From assembly GCA_027083355.1 (NCBI GenBank), contig JALWOY010000195.1, positions 1-41,736 on the forward strand: DNA of 41,736 bases, in the 5' to 3' direction. Numbering within the stretch: the first letter of the stretch is position 1; each line of letters begins with the position of its first letter. Below, one piece after another: positions 33,082 through 41,736 of the stretch. Under the pieces are notes generated by a model. The model worked only from the letters and a program-made list of their open reading frames with translations. It did no database searches and had not been told where the DNA came from. The position numbers and the translations under genes were made by a program. The DNA is from Phycisphaerales bacterium. GTDB lineage: Bacteria > Planctomycetota > Phycisphaerae > Phycisphaerales > UBA1924.

Positions 33082-35280
33082 CTACCGGATAAACAGGAGT
33101 TCGCGATAGGTCGGCAGCGGCCAGAGATCGGCGGAGATGTGCGTCTCGAGTTGGTCGCCGAGTTCGCGGCAGTCATCCATGGTCGGGATGACCTTGTTTT
33201 TCAGATACTCGGCGTGGCGGACGGGATCGCCTTCCGGTGACGCATCGTCGAGTTGATCGAGGGCATCGATCTTCTGGCGGAACCGGTCGACGAGGTCGCA
33301 GAACGCCCGGAGATCCTCTCTGGCCTCGGCGGCGTCGATGTCGGCGCCCTCGCGGGCCATGACGGCCTCGGCGAGTTCGATCTGGTGCCGGACGGCCGCG
33401 GGGAGGATGAGCTGACGCCCCATCAGGACCATCTGCTCGCTCTCGATCTGGATCTGCTTTGTGTATTTCTCGTAGAAAATACTCACCCGGCTCTCAAGTT
33501 CCGCGGGCTTGAGAACCTTGTATTTCTTGAACAGGGCCCTGGCCTGACGCGAGCCGAGGACGCGGAAGGCCGCGATCGAATCTTTCAGGTTCGGCAGCCC
33601 CCGCTTCTCGGCCTCGATCTGCCAGCTCTCGGAGTAGCCGTCCCCGTTGAAGACGACGCGTTTGTGTTCCTTGACGATCGCCTTGAGGATCTTCTTGCAG
33701 GCGGATTCGAGCGAGTCCTTGCGCGCCTTGCCGGCGACGGCCCTCTCGAGCTCGGTCGCGATGAAGTCGAGCGATTCGGCCACGATGGTGTTCATCACGG
33801 TGTTGGGCCAGGACACCGCCGCGGAAGAACCGACGGCCCGGAACTCGAACTTGTTGCCGGTGAACGCGAAGGGGCTGGTGCGGTTGCGGTCGCCCGAGTG
33901 CCGGGGGATCTGCGGGAGTGTGCGCGCGCCGAGGTCGAGTGCGCCGCCCTTGAGCGTGCGTTTGGGCGTGCCTTTCTCGAGCTGTTCGAGCAGATCGGTC
34001 AGCATGTCGCCGAGGTAGATCGAGATGATCGCCGGGGGGGCCTCGTTGGCGCCGAGGCGGTGGTCGTTGGCGGCGCTGGCGATGGAGGCCCTGAGGATGT
34101 CGGCGTGGAGATCGACCGCGCGGATGACGGCGCAGAGGAAGACCATGAACTGAAGATTGGTGTGGGCCTCGTCACGCGGGTCGAGCAGGTTGACACCGGT
34201 ATCGGTGGCGAGAGACCAGTTGTTGTGCTTGCCCGAGCCGTTGACGCCGGCGAACGGCTTTTCGTGGAGGATCGCCTGCAACCCGTACCGCGGGGCGACC
34301 CGCTTGAGCACCTCCATCACGAGCATCTGGTGATCGCACGCGACGTTGGTCTCTTCGAAGATCGGGGCGATCTCGTACTGGCCCGGGGCGACCTCGTTGT
34401 GGCGTGTCTTGACGGGGACGCCGAGGCGGTACAGCTCCTCCTCGACCTCGGCCATGTACGCGATAACCCGCTGCGGGATGGCCCCGAAATAGTGGTCCTC
34501 CAGCTCCTGCCCCTTGGGCGGCTTGGCCCCGAACAGCGTGCGGTCGCAGGTGACAAGATCGGGGCGCGCAAAATAAAGATTGCGATCGACGAGGAAATAC
34601 TCCTGCTCGGTGCCGAGCGATGTGCGCACGGACCGGACACCCTCGTCGGTACCGAAAAGGGCGAGGATGCGCATCGCCTGCTTGCTGATGGCGTCGATCG
34701 AACGGAGCAGAGGCGTCTTTTTGTCCAGAGCCTCGCCGGTCCACGAGACGAACGCGGTGGGGATGCAGAGCGTGCCGTGGTTGGGGCCGCGGACGATGAA
34801 CGCCGGGCTGGTCGGGTCCCACGCGGTGTAGCCGCGGGCTTCGAACGTGGCGCGGAGCCCGCCGGAGGGGAAACTGGACGCGTCCGGCTCGCCCTGGACG
34901 AGATCGGCGCCGGAGAACTGCGTGACGACCTCGCCGTTGCCGGCGGGGATGAGCATGGCGTCGTGCTTCTCGGCGGTCGAGCCGGTGAGGGGCTGGAACC
35001 AGTGCGTGAAGTGGGTCGCGCCGCGTTCGATGGCCCAGTCCTTCATCACCGAAGCGATGACGTCGGCGACCGAGGGGTCGAGGCGTTCGCCCTGCTCGAT
35101 AGTGCGCATGAAAGCCTTGTACGTCTCTTTCGGGAGACGTTCCCGCATGACACGCGGGCCGAAGACATCGGCGCCGTAGATCTCCTCGACGGAGCGGCGG
35201 GGACCCTGCTGCGTGCGCGGGGTCTGGTGCCATTCGGTCGCGGCGGTGGTCGCGGCGGTCAGGGCGTCCTCTGCTCGCAT
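33082..35280 (-). CDS. glnN: glutamine synthetase type III
   Basis: A 732-residue GSIII enzyme (ATP-dependent ammonium assimilation into glutamine), the large form found in Bacteroidetes, cyanobacteria and planctomycetes. Recognisable segments: [32 protein letters not shown] (metal-binding Glu residues), [31 protein letters not shown] (ammonia/glutamate site His) and [16 protein letters not shown] with the ATP-site Arg. ATG at 35280 has AGGAGGG upstream. It is monocistronic, with the kinase operon downstream and clpV upstream. The sequence shows no nitrogen-control site. It carries none of the adenylylation segment of type I enzymes. Confidence 0.95.
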   Translation of the reverse strand: MRAEDALTAATTAATEWHQTPRTQQGPRRSVEEIYGADVFGPRVMRERLPKETYKAFMRTIEQGERLDPSVADVIASVMKDWAIERGATHFTHWFQPLTGSTAEKHDAMLIPAGNGEVVTQFSGADLVQGEPDASSFPSGGLRATFEARGYTAWDPTSPAFIVRGPNHGTLCIPTAFVSWTGEALDKKTPLLRSIDAISKQAMRILALFGTDEGVRSVRTSLGTEQEYFLVDRNLYFARPDLVTCDRTLFGAKPPKGQELEDHYFGAIPQRVIAYMAEVEEELYRLGVPVKTRHNEVAPGQYEIAPIFEETNVACDHQMLVMEVLKRVAPRYGLQAILHEKPFAGVNGSGKHNNWSLATDTGVNLLDPRDEAHTNLQFMVFLCAVIRAVDLHADILRASIASAANDHRLGANEAPPAIISIYLGDMLTDLLEQLEKGTPKRTLKGGALDLGARTLPQIPRHSGDRNRTSPFAFTGNKFEFRAVGSSAAVSWPNTVMNTIVAESLDFIATELERAVAGKARKDSLESACKKILKAIVKEHKRVVFNGDGYSESWQIEAEKRGLPNLKDSIAAFRVLGSRQARALFKKYKVLKPAELESRVSIFYEKYTKQIQIESEQMVLMGRQLILPAAVRHQIELAEAVMAREGADIDAAEAREDLRAFCDLVDRFRQKIDALDQLDDASPEGDPVRHAEYLKNKVIPTMDDCRELGDQLETHISADLWPLPTYRELLFIR

Positions 35281-35457
35281 TGTGTATCCCTCCTGGGCAA
35301 TCCGATTCGCGGGGTGCGGCATCCGCCGCGTGAGATTTCGGGCAAGCGTAGTGAAAACTGTGCAGACCCGCCAGATGGATCGGGCGGAATCCGCACGAAA
35401 AATCGTAGATTCTGGCGCGCACAGCCCCGGCTGCGGCGTCGCTCGAACAGGACGGGA

Positions 35458-38346
35458 TCAGGCGAATTCGTAGGTGAACTCGTTGCCCTCCACCCCGATA
35501 CCGACCCGCTCGATCCGCTCCCCCGCCATCATCCGCTGGAGGAAGGCATTGGAGATCTCGGGGAGCATCGTCTGTGTGAGAATGGCGTCGATCATCCGCC
35601 CGCCGGATTCGACCTCGGTGCACCGGCTCACTATCAGATCGAGGACATCGTCGCCGTATTCGAGCGTGGCGCCGTGATTCTCGGCGATCCGTTTCTGGAT
35701 CCGGCCCAGTTGCAGACGGGTGATCTCCTTGAGCATGTCGTCGCTGAGCGGGTAATAGGGGATGACGACCATCCGCCCCAGCAGGGCGGCGGGGAAGACC
35801 TTGAGCATGGGCTCGCGCAGGGCCTTCTGCAGCCCCTCGACGTCGGGCATGAGATCGGGGTCCTTGCACATGTTCATGATGAGGTCGGACCCGACGTTGG
35901 TTGTCAGCAGAATGATCGTGTTCTTGAAGTCGATCAACCGGCCCTCGCCGTCCTCCATCTGACCCTTGTCGAAGACCTGGAAGAAGATCTCGTGGACGTC
36001 CGGGTGAGCCTTTTCCACCTCGTCGAGCAGGACGACGGAATACGGCTTGCGCCGGACGGCCTCGGTGAGGATGCCCCCCTCGCCGTAGCCGACGTAGCCC
36101 GGAGGGGCACCCTTGAGCGTCGAGACGGTGTGGGCCTCCTGGAACTCGGACATGTTGATCGTGACGATGTTCTGCTCACCGCCGTAGAGCGATTCGGCAA
36201 GAGCAAGGGCGGTCTCGGTCTTGCCGACACCCGAGGGCCCCGCGAGCATGAACACACCGATGGGCTTGTTGGGGTTGTCGAGACTCGCCCGGCTGGTCTG
36301 GACGCGTTTGGCGATCGCTTCGAGGCCGTGGCGCTGGCCGATGACACGCTTGTTCAGCGTGTCGGCGAGGTTGAGGACGGCCCGGATCTCGTTCTTGACC
36401 ATCTTGCCGACGGGGATGCCGGTCCAGTCGGCGACGACGGCGGCGACGGCGTTGGCGTCGCAGTCGGGCAGGATCAGCGGACGCTCGCCCTGCAGCGCCG
36501 CGAGCTCGCCCTGAAGGGCGTCGAGCCGGGCGCGGGCCTCGGCACGCTCGGCGTCCGACTTTTCGGAGGCAGAGGCCGTCGCGCCCATGGTGTCGACGCT
36601 GCCGGGGTCGTCGCCGGTGTCGCCCCCGTCGTCACCACCCCCGTCGTAACCGGTGTCCGTGGAGGCCGTGGAGGCCGTGGTTTCGCTTTGATCGGCGTCG
36701 GTCGTCCCGGCCGTGCTCTCGTCACCCGAGCGAGAGTCGTCCGAACTCGGCTCGGAGAGCCGAGGTACCCCGGCGTCCACCGGCTGTGTCCCGCTCGGGC
36801 CCCGGAGCATGGCGCGGACCTCGAGGATCTGATCGACGAGGTCCTTTTCCTTCTTCCATGCGGACTCCAACTCGGCGAGGCGGGACTGTTCGGCTTCGAT
36901 CTCGGCGCGGATCTCTTCGATCCGGGCGGCGTGGTCCTTGCCGACGTCCTGCTCGCGGGTGAGGATCTCGCACTCCGTCTCGAGCGCCTGGATGCGCTTG
37001 GCACAGTCGTCGACCTCGGCAGGGACGGCGTGCTGACCGATCGCGACCCGGGCGCAGGCGGTGTCGAGCAGGCTCACCGCCTTGTCCGGCAACTGCCGGC
37101 CGGGGATATACCGATGGCTGAGACGGACGGCGGCCTCGATCGCCTCATCCAGAATCTGCACCTTGTGGTGCTTCTCGAAGATGCCCGCGACCTTGCGCAT
37201 CATGAGGATCGCCCGCTGTTCGTCCGGCTCGTCGACCTGCACGGTCTGGAAGCGGCGCGTCAGGGCGGGGTCTTTCTCGATGTGCTTCTTGTACTCGGCC
37301 CACGTCGTCGCGGCGACGGTCCGCAGCAACCCCCGTGCGAGGGCCGGCTTGAGCAGCTGGGCGGCGTCGCCCGTGCCGGCCTGACCGCCCGCGCCGATGA
37401 GGCGGTGCACCTCGTCGATGAAAAGAATCGTGGGTTGGCTGGCGGCCTGAACCTCCTCGATCACCTGCTTGAGCCTTTGCTCGAACTCGCCCTTCATGCT
37501 CGCGCCCGCCTGCAAAGCCGAGACGTCCAGCTCGAGCAGGCGGACATCCCGCAACGGCGGGGGCACGTCCCCCTGCACGATTTTGTGCGCGAAGCCCTCG
37601 GCGACGGCGGTCTTGCCCACGCCCGCCTCGCCGACGAGCACGGGGTTGTTCTGCCGACGACGCATGAGGATGTCGATGACCTGCCGCGTTTCCTCGTCCC
37701 GGCCCACGATTGGGTCGATCTTGCCCGTGCGGGCTTCCTCGGTGAGGTCCTTGCAGAACTGCTTGAGGGCTTCTTCCTTGCCCATCTGGGCCGGGGCCAT
37801 CGCGCCCGAGGCCTCTCCCGGGACGGCCCCCCCGCCGACGTTCGTCCCGTCGGTCGCGGCGAGCCGGGCCTCGACCGATTCGCCGAGGATGGATTCCCAG
37901 TTGTCCGTGAGATCCTCGACCTTGACCTTGTCGAACTCGCCGCTGATCGCGGTCAGCTCACGCTGGAGGCCCCGGGTCTTGAGCATCCCGACGATGACGT
38001 GGCCCGACCGGATGGACGATTCGTTGAACAGGAGCGTGGCGTAGGTCCAGGCGCGTTCGACGGCTTCCTCAAACTCGGCGGAGAACCCCGACAGGCTCGA
38101 CGCCCCGCGGGGGAGCCTGTCGAGCGATTCGGTGAGGTCGGCCGCGAGCCTCGACGGGTTGAGGCCGTAGTGCTTGATGATGCGGTGGACGTCGGAATCC
38201 TGCAGCTGGAGCACCTGGTGAAAGAAGTGCAGCAGTTCGACATGCGGGTTGCCCCGCATCTTGCAGAAGACCGTCGCGGCCTCGCTGGCCTTGTAGCACA
38301 GGCTGTTGAACTTGCCGAACAGAGATTTCAGGCTGATTTCCGCCAT
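35458..38346 (-). CDS. clpV: T6SS AAA+ ATPase ClpV (TssH)
   Basis: A 962-residue disaggregase that recycles the contracted TssB/TssC sheath. It starts with the ClpV-specific N-terminus MAEISLKSLFGKFN. The N-domain is about residues 1-160. D1 has Walker A GEAGVGKT (about 240) and Walker B LFIDEVHRL. The coiled M-domain is interrupted by an Asp/Ser/Thr/Gly-rich insert (about 519-595) that contains a REP-like repeat. D2 has GPSGVGKT (about 704) and VVLLDEVEKA. The C-terminal D2-small domain ends NEFTYEFA. I prefer ATG 38346 to GTG 38355 because it matches family starts and has a G-rich site upstream. It lies downstream of tssG, separated by 226 bases. Confidence 0.92.
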   Translation of the reverse strand: MAEISLKSLFGKFNSLCYKASEAATVFCKMRGNPHVELLHFFHQVLQLQDSDVHRIIKHYGLNPSRLAADLTESLDRLPRGASSLSGFSAEFEEAVERAWTYATLLFNESSIRSGHVIVGMLKTRGLQRELTAISGEFDKVKVEDLTDNWESILGESVEARLAATDGTNVGGGAVPGEASGAMAPAQMGKEEALKQFCKDLTEEARTGKIDPIVGRDEETRQVIDILMRRRQNNPVLVGEAGVGKTAVAEGFAHKIVQGDVPPPLRDVRLLELDVSALQAGASMKGEFEQRLKQVIEEVQAASQPTILFIDEVHRLIGAGGQAGTGDAAQLLKPALARGLLRTVAATTWAEYKKHIEKDPALTRRFQTVQVDEPDEQRAILMMRKVAGIFEKHHKVQILDEAIEAAVRLSHRYIPGRQLPDKAVSLLDTACARVAIGQHAVPAEVDDCAKRIQALETECEILTREQDVGKDHAARIEEIRAEIEAEQSRLAELESAWKKEKDLVDQILEVRAMLRGPSGTQPVDAGVPRLSEPSSDDSRSGDESTAGTTDADQSETTASTASTDTGYDGGGDDGGDTGDDPGSVDTMGATASASEKSDAERAEARARLDALQGELAALQGERPLILPDCDANAVAAVVADWTGIPVGKMVKNEIRAVLNLADTLNKRVIGQRHGLEAIAKRVQTSRASLDNPNKPIGVFMLAGPSGVGKTETALALAESLYGGEQNIVTINMSEFQEAHTVSTLKGAPPGYVGYGEGGILTEAVRRKPYSVVLLDEVEKAHPDVHEIFFQVFDKGQMEDGEGRLIDFKNTIILLTTNVGSDLIMNMCKDPDLMPDVEGLQKALREPMLKVFPAALLGRMVVIPYYPLSDDMLKEITRLQLGRIQKRIAENHGATLEYGDDVLDLIVSRCTEVESGGRMIDAILTQTMLPEISNAFLQRMMAGERIERVGIGVEGNEFTYEFA
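36746..36773 (+). repeat. clpV: REP-like palindrome family A, copy 5, inside clpV
   Basis: CTCGGCTC-GGA-GAGCCGAG plus GTACCCCGG, the same unit as in intergenic positions, here read in frame on the minus strand as GVPRLSEPS at about residues 525-533 of ClpV. Confidence 0.85.
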
Positions 38347-38437
38347 CGTGTCCACCCCCGGCCCAAAGAGTTCAGGCCGACTCCCACTGGTCCCCGGCTG
38401 GCCCGCGTCGGCGTGTCCGACGCAGCGTTTGGTACAG

Positions 38438-38443
38438 ATTATA
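38438..38443 (-). promoter_or_regulatory. -10 box upstream of clpV
   Basis: A perfect TATAAT on the minus strand, with a leader of about 85 bases before the clpV ATG. The -35 region is poor, so the assignment is tentative. If real, clpV has its own promoter within the T6SS cluster. Confidence 0.4.
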
Positions 38444-38488
38444 CGAGTTACGAAGAATTCCTGCGCGATTGAACGCCTATCGCTTCAT

Positions 38489-38555
38489 ACGAGCCGCCAG
38501 CACAAACCCGCGGAGCGATCTGCAAGGACTCCGCAGGCTTGCACCAGCGGCTCGT
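38489..38555. repeat. nested inverted repeat between tssG and clpV
   Basis: An outer perfect 9-bp arm pair ACGAGCCGC (38489-38497) / GCGGCTCGT (38547-38555) encloses an inner perfect 6-bp pair GCGGAG (38510-38515) / CTCCGC (38529-38534). There is no T-run. It could end, pause or protect the tssEFG transcript. Confidence 0.7.
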
Positions 38556-38572
38556 CGGGCCTTCAGCAGCAT

Positions 38573-39616
38573 TCACCCCAGATCGCCCTCATCCGGTGCG
38601 CGGAGGACGAGATCCTCGGCATCGTTTTCGAAGGGCTGTGTTGTCAGCCAGGTCGTCCAACCGAGCATGGCCCCGCCGCCGAGGCGTGTCGGCGGGACTT
38701 CCTCTTTCTTGAGCACGAGCAGGGCGTCCCACAGATACTCGTAGCCGACATAGTTGCGGACCCACCCGACGAGGCGGGCGAACGAACGACCGTTGGGCAG
38801 AAGCCGGGTGAACTGGTCGAATGAAAGCGGGCCGATGCGGACGCGGAATCGCTGGGAACAATCCCAGATTTTCGAGCCGATGACCGCGGATTCACCGAGC
38901 CGACCGATGCGCGAGCCCCGGGCCATGCGGAGCCGATCGCCCTCGGGGATGTCGATCCAGTGCCCGACGAATTCCTCGATCCGGCAGGGCACGCGGAAGT
39001 AGTCCGAGATGATCGCGGCGAGTCCCTCTGGGGGCTTGGTCTGGAGAGCCAATCGGCCCGCGAAGTGGAACTTGGCGATGTCGGGGACGGCGTCCCGCCG
39101 ACTGAGGGCCCGCTCGCTCAAGCCGATCAGAGACGCGATGTAGAAGCCGAACCGGTCCGAATCGGGGTCATCGGCGACCCGGTCGAACGAGACGGCCGGC
39201 TGGTTGATGGCCCAAGCGCGGTAGAACAGAGAGATCGCTCGGTGATGGAATATATCGCAGAACGCGACAAAGGTACTGTCACGGGCGTTCCGCTGCCGGT
39301 CGCGTGCGTATTCGGTGAGGTGCAGCGGGAGGGGGCCGTTGGGGCCGAAAAGACCCATGAAGTTGACCGTCATGCGGTCGGCGTCGCCGGCCCTGCCAGG
39401 CGAGAACGCCGCGATGGTCGAGGGCGCGAAAGCGAGGGACGGTTCCTGAGCGAACCGGATGGTGTCATCCCGCAAACGGTGCGATTGACCGACGCGGCGG
39501 GCGGCACGCCTTGCACATTCGATCCTGCGGACGGCGGCGAAGAAGTCGTAGGCGAACGGCTTCTCCATGAGCCGGAGGATCAGAGCGTATGTCTCGTTCC
39601 GATCCGGGTCGGCCAT
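38573..39616 (-). CDS. tssG: T6SS baseplate protein TssG
   Basis: A 347-residue TssG, a wedge subunit of the type VI baseplate. The N-terminus has the typical FAYDFFAAVRRIECAR and later IRFAQEPSLAFAPSTIAAF, followed by VNFMGLFGPNGPLPLHLTEY, a TssG hallmark. The second half carries the conserved RVRIGPLSFDQFTRLLP near the C-terminal domain. ATG at 39616 has GGGGAG upstream and lies inside the last 37 bases of tssF in another frame, so the two are translationally linked. It pairs with TssF to form the TssF2-TssG wedge that binds TssK and TssE. Confidence 0.92.
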   Translation of the reverse strand: MADPDRNETYALILRLMEKPFAYDFFAAVRRIECARRAARRVGQSHRLRDDTIRFAQEPSLAFAPSTIAAFSPGRAGDADRMTVNFMGLFGPNGPLPLHLTEYARDRQRNARDSTFVAFCDIFHHRAISLFYRAWAINQPAVSFDRVADDPDSDRFGFYIASLIGLSERALSRRDAVPDIAKFHFAGRLALQTKPPEGLAAIISDYFRVPCRIEEFVGHWIDIPEGDRLRMARGSRIGRLGESAVIGSKIWDCSQRFRVRIGPLSFDQFTRLLPNGRSFARLVGWVRNYVGYEYLWDALLVLKKEEVPPTRLGGGAMLGWTTWLTTQPFENDAEDLVLRAPDEGDLG

Positions 39617-41487
39617 CGCATGATCTCCCCGCGTTGCCGGGTGTTGATGATTGTTTCGGTGAACGAGTTGATCGACACGTACTTGGCGAAGAACCGTTCG
39701 AGAACGGCGCCGAGGATGAAGCAGCCGAAGCCTTCGAAATAGTTCTCGTCGAAATGGACACCGATCTGGAGCCCCCGGACAAATGTGATCGGGCCGCGCG
39801 TCGGCGCCCGCCGGGTCACGGGCCGGCTTGTGATGCTGCGGAGCCCGTCGATCTGTTTCCGCGTTGCGGCCTCGGCGAGGTTGCCGTAGATCTTGAGCAG
39901 GTCGCGCATGGCGGCGGCGCCGGAGGCGTTGGGGTCCGTGAAATCGGAGCCGAGCGAGAGGTCGGCGTCCGCGAGGGAGAGGTAGTTGAGCGAAAGGTGC
40001 CCGATGAGCCGCCAGAGGATCTCGCCCTCGGCGAAACTCGGTCTGGGGGGCGTCGGCCCTGCGATGCAGCGGATGGACTCGACCGAGCCGCCGATGTCCA
40101 TCGAGAAATCGGTCCGGCCCTGGCCGATCGGCATCCGCAGCGGCAGGTCGCGGTTGGTGCAGCGGGTGACGATGGCGAGCTGCTTGAGATCGGACCGGTA
40201 CGGGGCGCTGGCGGCGTCGACGAGCTGGATATAGATCTCGCTGCCCGGGTAACTGGACCGTCGACCCGATCGGCGCTCGCGGTCGGTGAGGGTGCGGGGG
40301 ATGCGCGTCGTATCGAAATACGCCCCGCCGTCACCCGTCTCGTCGTCGGAATCCGACGCCTTGTAAAACGGACGGAAGACGCGCTCATCATCGACGGCCC
40401 CGCCCACGCCGGTGACCTCGAGAATGTCGTAGACCTCGTATTCGAGCGGCCGCGTGCGGTCGGGCACGACATGGAACTCGTGGAAGCGATCGGTGACATG
40501 GATGCGGTCGCAGCGTTTGGGGAACAGGTTGATCGCGGGTGTGCAGTGGAGCGCAAAGGCGGTCTCATCGACGGCCTGCTCCAGTTCCGGATCGGGTTCG
40601 TCCAGTAGGAAGAGCACCTCGACCGTAGGCGCCTCGCAACGCTCGAACGCGGCCCGGAGCCCGGCGAGCTCGATCATGTGGAAACGCTCGGGGAAAGCGA
40701 AATACTCCTGAAGATGTCTGTAGCCCTCGAATGTCCGCGGGCCCACCGGCAGGAGCGCCTCATCCTCTCGGAACCCGATCTGACGGAGGGCGTCGGCCGG
40801 GTCGAGCCGGTGCATCCAGCGGGCGGGCCGGGTGGACGGGCGGACAATGATCTCGGTGGTGTGCCCGACGAGCCGCTCGTACATCCTCGCGGGCAGGTTC
40901 CCGGCACCTCGGAGGAACAGCGGCAACGCGTCGATCTCGATCTCGCTGAACATCAGCCCGGCGGAGGCACCGAGCCGGAGCCTGATGACGGCGTCCGCGT
41001 CGGCGTGCGGCGGCAGCTCGAGCGAGAGCAGGTCGCGCTCGTGGTACTGCGCTTCCTGCAGCGAGATCGGCGCGAGTGTGAGCGCATGAGCAGTGCGGTA
41101 TTCGCACGCGGTCTGATCGTTGCGCCCGATGTTGCTGCGCAGGGGCGTCCCGCGGGGAACCGTAAAACCGGCGGCGAGGCCGGAATCCTCGAGATCAGGG
41201 TTGATCTGCACAACGCACATCGAGGGAACCGGGCAAAGATAATGCGGATAGACCGCTTCGAGCAGGTGCTGGGTAAACCGGGGAAACTCGGCGTTGAGCT
41301 TGAGTTGCACCCGTGCGGTCAGGAACGCAAAGCCCTCGAGAAGCCGCTCGACATACGGGTCGGCGCACTCGAATTCGTCGAGCGCGAGCCTGCCCGCGAT
41401 CTTGGGGTATTCCCTCGCGAACTCGGCGGCGGTCTCGCGGACATGCCGCAGTTCACGCTCGTAGTAACGGATCAGCCTGCGGTCCAC
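39580..41487 (-). CDS. tssF: T6SS baseplate protein TssF
   Basis: A 635-residue TssF, the second wedge component, slightly longer than most (580-620). The N-terminus is diagnostic: RLIRYYERELRHVRETAAEF, then YPKIAGRLAL and DPYVERLLEGFAFLTARVQL. HYLCPVPSMCVVQ follows. GRNDQTACEYRTAHAL and the C-terminal GPITFVRGLQIGVHFDE are also family-typical. The start is GTG at 41487 with GGAGAG about 5 nt upstream, 16 bases after the tssE stop. The C-terminal 37 bases overlap tssG. Gene order E-F-G-ClpV is the common arrangement of type i T6SS clusters. Confidence 0.93.
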   Translation of the reverse strand: MDRRLIRYYERELRHVRETAAEFAREYPKIAGRLALDEFECADPYVERLLEGFAFLTARVQLKLNAEFPRFTQHLLEAVYPHYLCPVPSMCVVQINPDLEDSGLAAGFTVPRGTPLRSNIGRNDQTACEYRTAHALTLAPISLQEAQYHERDLLSLELPPHADADAVIRLRLGASAGLMFSEIEIDALPLFLRGAGNLPARMYERLVGHTTEIIVRPSTRPARWMHRLDPADALRQIGFREDEALLPVGPRTFEGYRHLQEYFAFPERFHMIELAGLRAAFERCEAPTVEVLFLLDEPDPELEQAVDETAFALHCTPAINLFPKRCDRIHVTDRFHEFHVVPDRTRPLEYEVYDILEVTGVGGAVDDERVFRPFYKASDSDDETGDGGAYFDTTRIPRTLTDRERRSGRRSSYPGSEIYIQLVDAASAPYRSDLKQLAIVTRCTNRDLPLRMPIGQGRTDFSMDIGGSVESIRCIAGPTPPRPSFAEGEILWRLIGHLSLNYLSLADADLSLGSDFTDPNASGAAAMRDLLKIYGNLAEAATRKQIDGLRSITSRPVTRRAPTRGPITFVRGLQIGVHFDENYFEGFGCFILGAVLERFFAKYVSINSFTETIINTRQRGEIMRWPTRIGTRHTL

Positions 41488-41503
41488 TGTTCTCTCCGTC
41501 GCG

Positions 41504-41736
41504 TCACGCCCCGGCGCTCTCTTCCACGGTGTACTGCCCGGTCTCGAGGTCGATCCCGGTCCTGAAGAACATCGGCTCCGGCGCTGGCTGCGCCCACAGA
41601 TCCCCGCGGATCTCGAGTGCCAGCGCGTTGCCGGACATCGACGCCTCGTCCACGACGATCTCGACGCGGAGCGAACCGGGACGGATTCGGGGCTCGTAGG
41701 CGCGGATCGCGGCGGTCAGCGTCCGCCGAAGCCCGG
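41504..41736 (-). CDS. tssE: T6SS baseplate protein TssE, C-terminal part
   Basis: The last 77 codons of a gene that begins beyond the right edge. The translation has the gp25/TssE ending: LTAAIRAYEPRIRPGSLRVE, then NALALEIRGDLWAQPAPEPM and FFRTGIDLETGQY before the stop. TssE is the gp25-like wedge protein that nucleates sheath polymerisation. The YEPR segment contains the Glu-Pro-Arg motif conserved in gp25-like proteins. It is followed by tssF 16 bases later. Confidence 0.88.
   Translation of the reverse strand, partial: GLRRTLTAAIRAYEPRIRPGSLRVEIVVDEASMSGNALALEIRGDLWAQPAPEPMFFRTGIDLETGQYTVEESAGA

Noticed and set aside
33253-38472. A 1739-codon open frame on the plus strand across glnN and clpV
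   Set aside because: It is antisense to two well-recognised genes and has only composition-driven sequence; long antisense open frames are expected at this G+C.

Overview
The window looks like chromosomal DNA of a planctomycete, most likely of the Phycisphaerae/Phycisphaerales. The pointers are the high G+C, a PEP-CTERM-type exported protein, a secreted protein ending in the paired calcium-loop dockerin-like domain common in that group, a type III glutamine synthetase, a planctomycete-style MetH linker, and several interspersed palindromic repeat families in the intergenic spaces. This is inferred from protein character; no rRNA is present to confirm it.

Layout. (1) 1-5.6 kb, accessory: all genes read leftward. 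A 953-residue Toprim/SF3-helicase primase is followed by a run of four closely packed small genes: a zinc-ribbon membrane protein with a (Val-Asp-Gly)n minisatellite, an unknown protein, a small CxxC protein and a 63-residue sigma-region-4-like HTH protein. The block abuts a tRNA-Thr(CGT) and looks like a phage satellite or integrated element whose left end lies outside the window. (2) 5.7-7.2 kb: GTPase HflX. (3) 7.2-16.1 kb: a five-gene copper/silver export operon (Cys-rich small protein, CusC-like lipoprotein, CusB-like adaptor with two metal-binding domains, enlarged CusA pump, and a periplasmic protein with four tandem Cys-rich TRASH/YHS-like domains and a His/Met/Asp tail), closed by a strong terminator. 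(4) 16.1-22.8 kb: TPR-sulfotransferase, cobalamin-dependent methionine synthase (split by a one-base frameshift at a G6 run) and NADP isocitrate dehydrogenase. (5) 22.8-29.5 kb: flavin reductase-like protein, a conserved unknown, a PEP-CTERM protein, malate dehydrogenase, a short dockerin protein and thymidylate synthase, with repeat-rich spacers. (6) 29.5-35.3 kb: a multi-PAS histidine kinase with its LuxR/NarL-type response regulator, and glutamine synthetase III. (7) 35.4-41.7 kb: a type VI secretion segment (partial tssE, tssF, tssG, clpV/tssH), running off the right edge.

How it fits together. Icd and Mdh are housekeeping TCA genes, MetH and ThyA belong to one-carbon metabolism, and GlnN to nitrogen assimilation. 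The copper operon is a self-contained envelope detoxification module in which each RND gene overlaps the next by four bases. The T6SS genes are a fragment of a larger cluster. The most unusual items are the quadruple-TRASH protein, the extra membrane block in CusA, the VDG minisatellite protein in the putative satellite, a repeat family with one copy inside the clpV coding sequence, and the metH frameshift. Several genes have a TANNNT box 5-6 nt before the start codon and no Shine-Dalgarno, which suggests leaderless transcripts.
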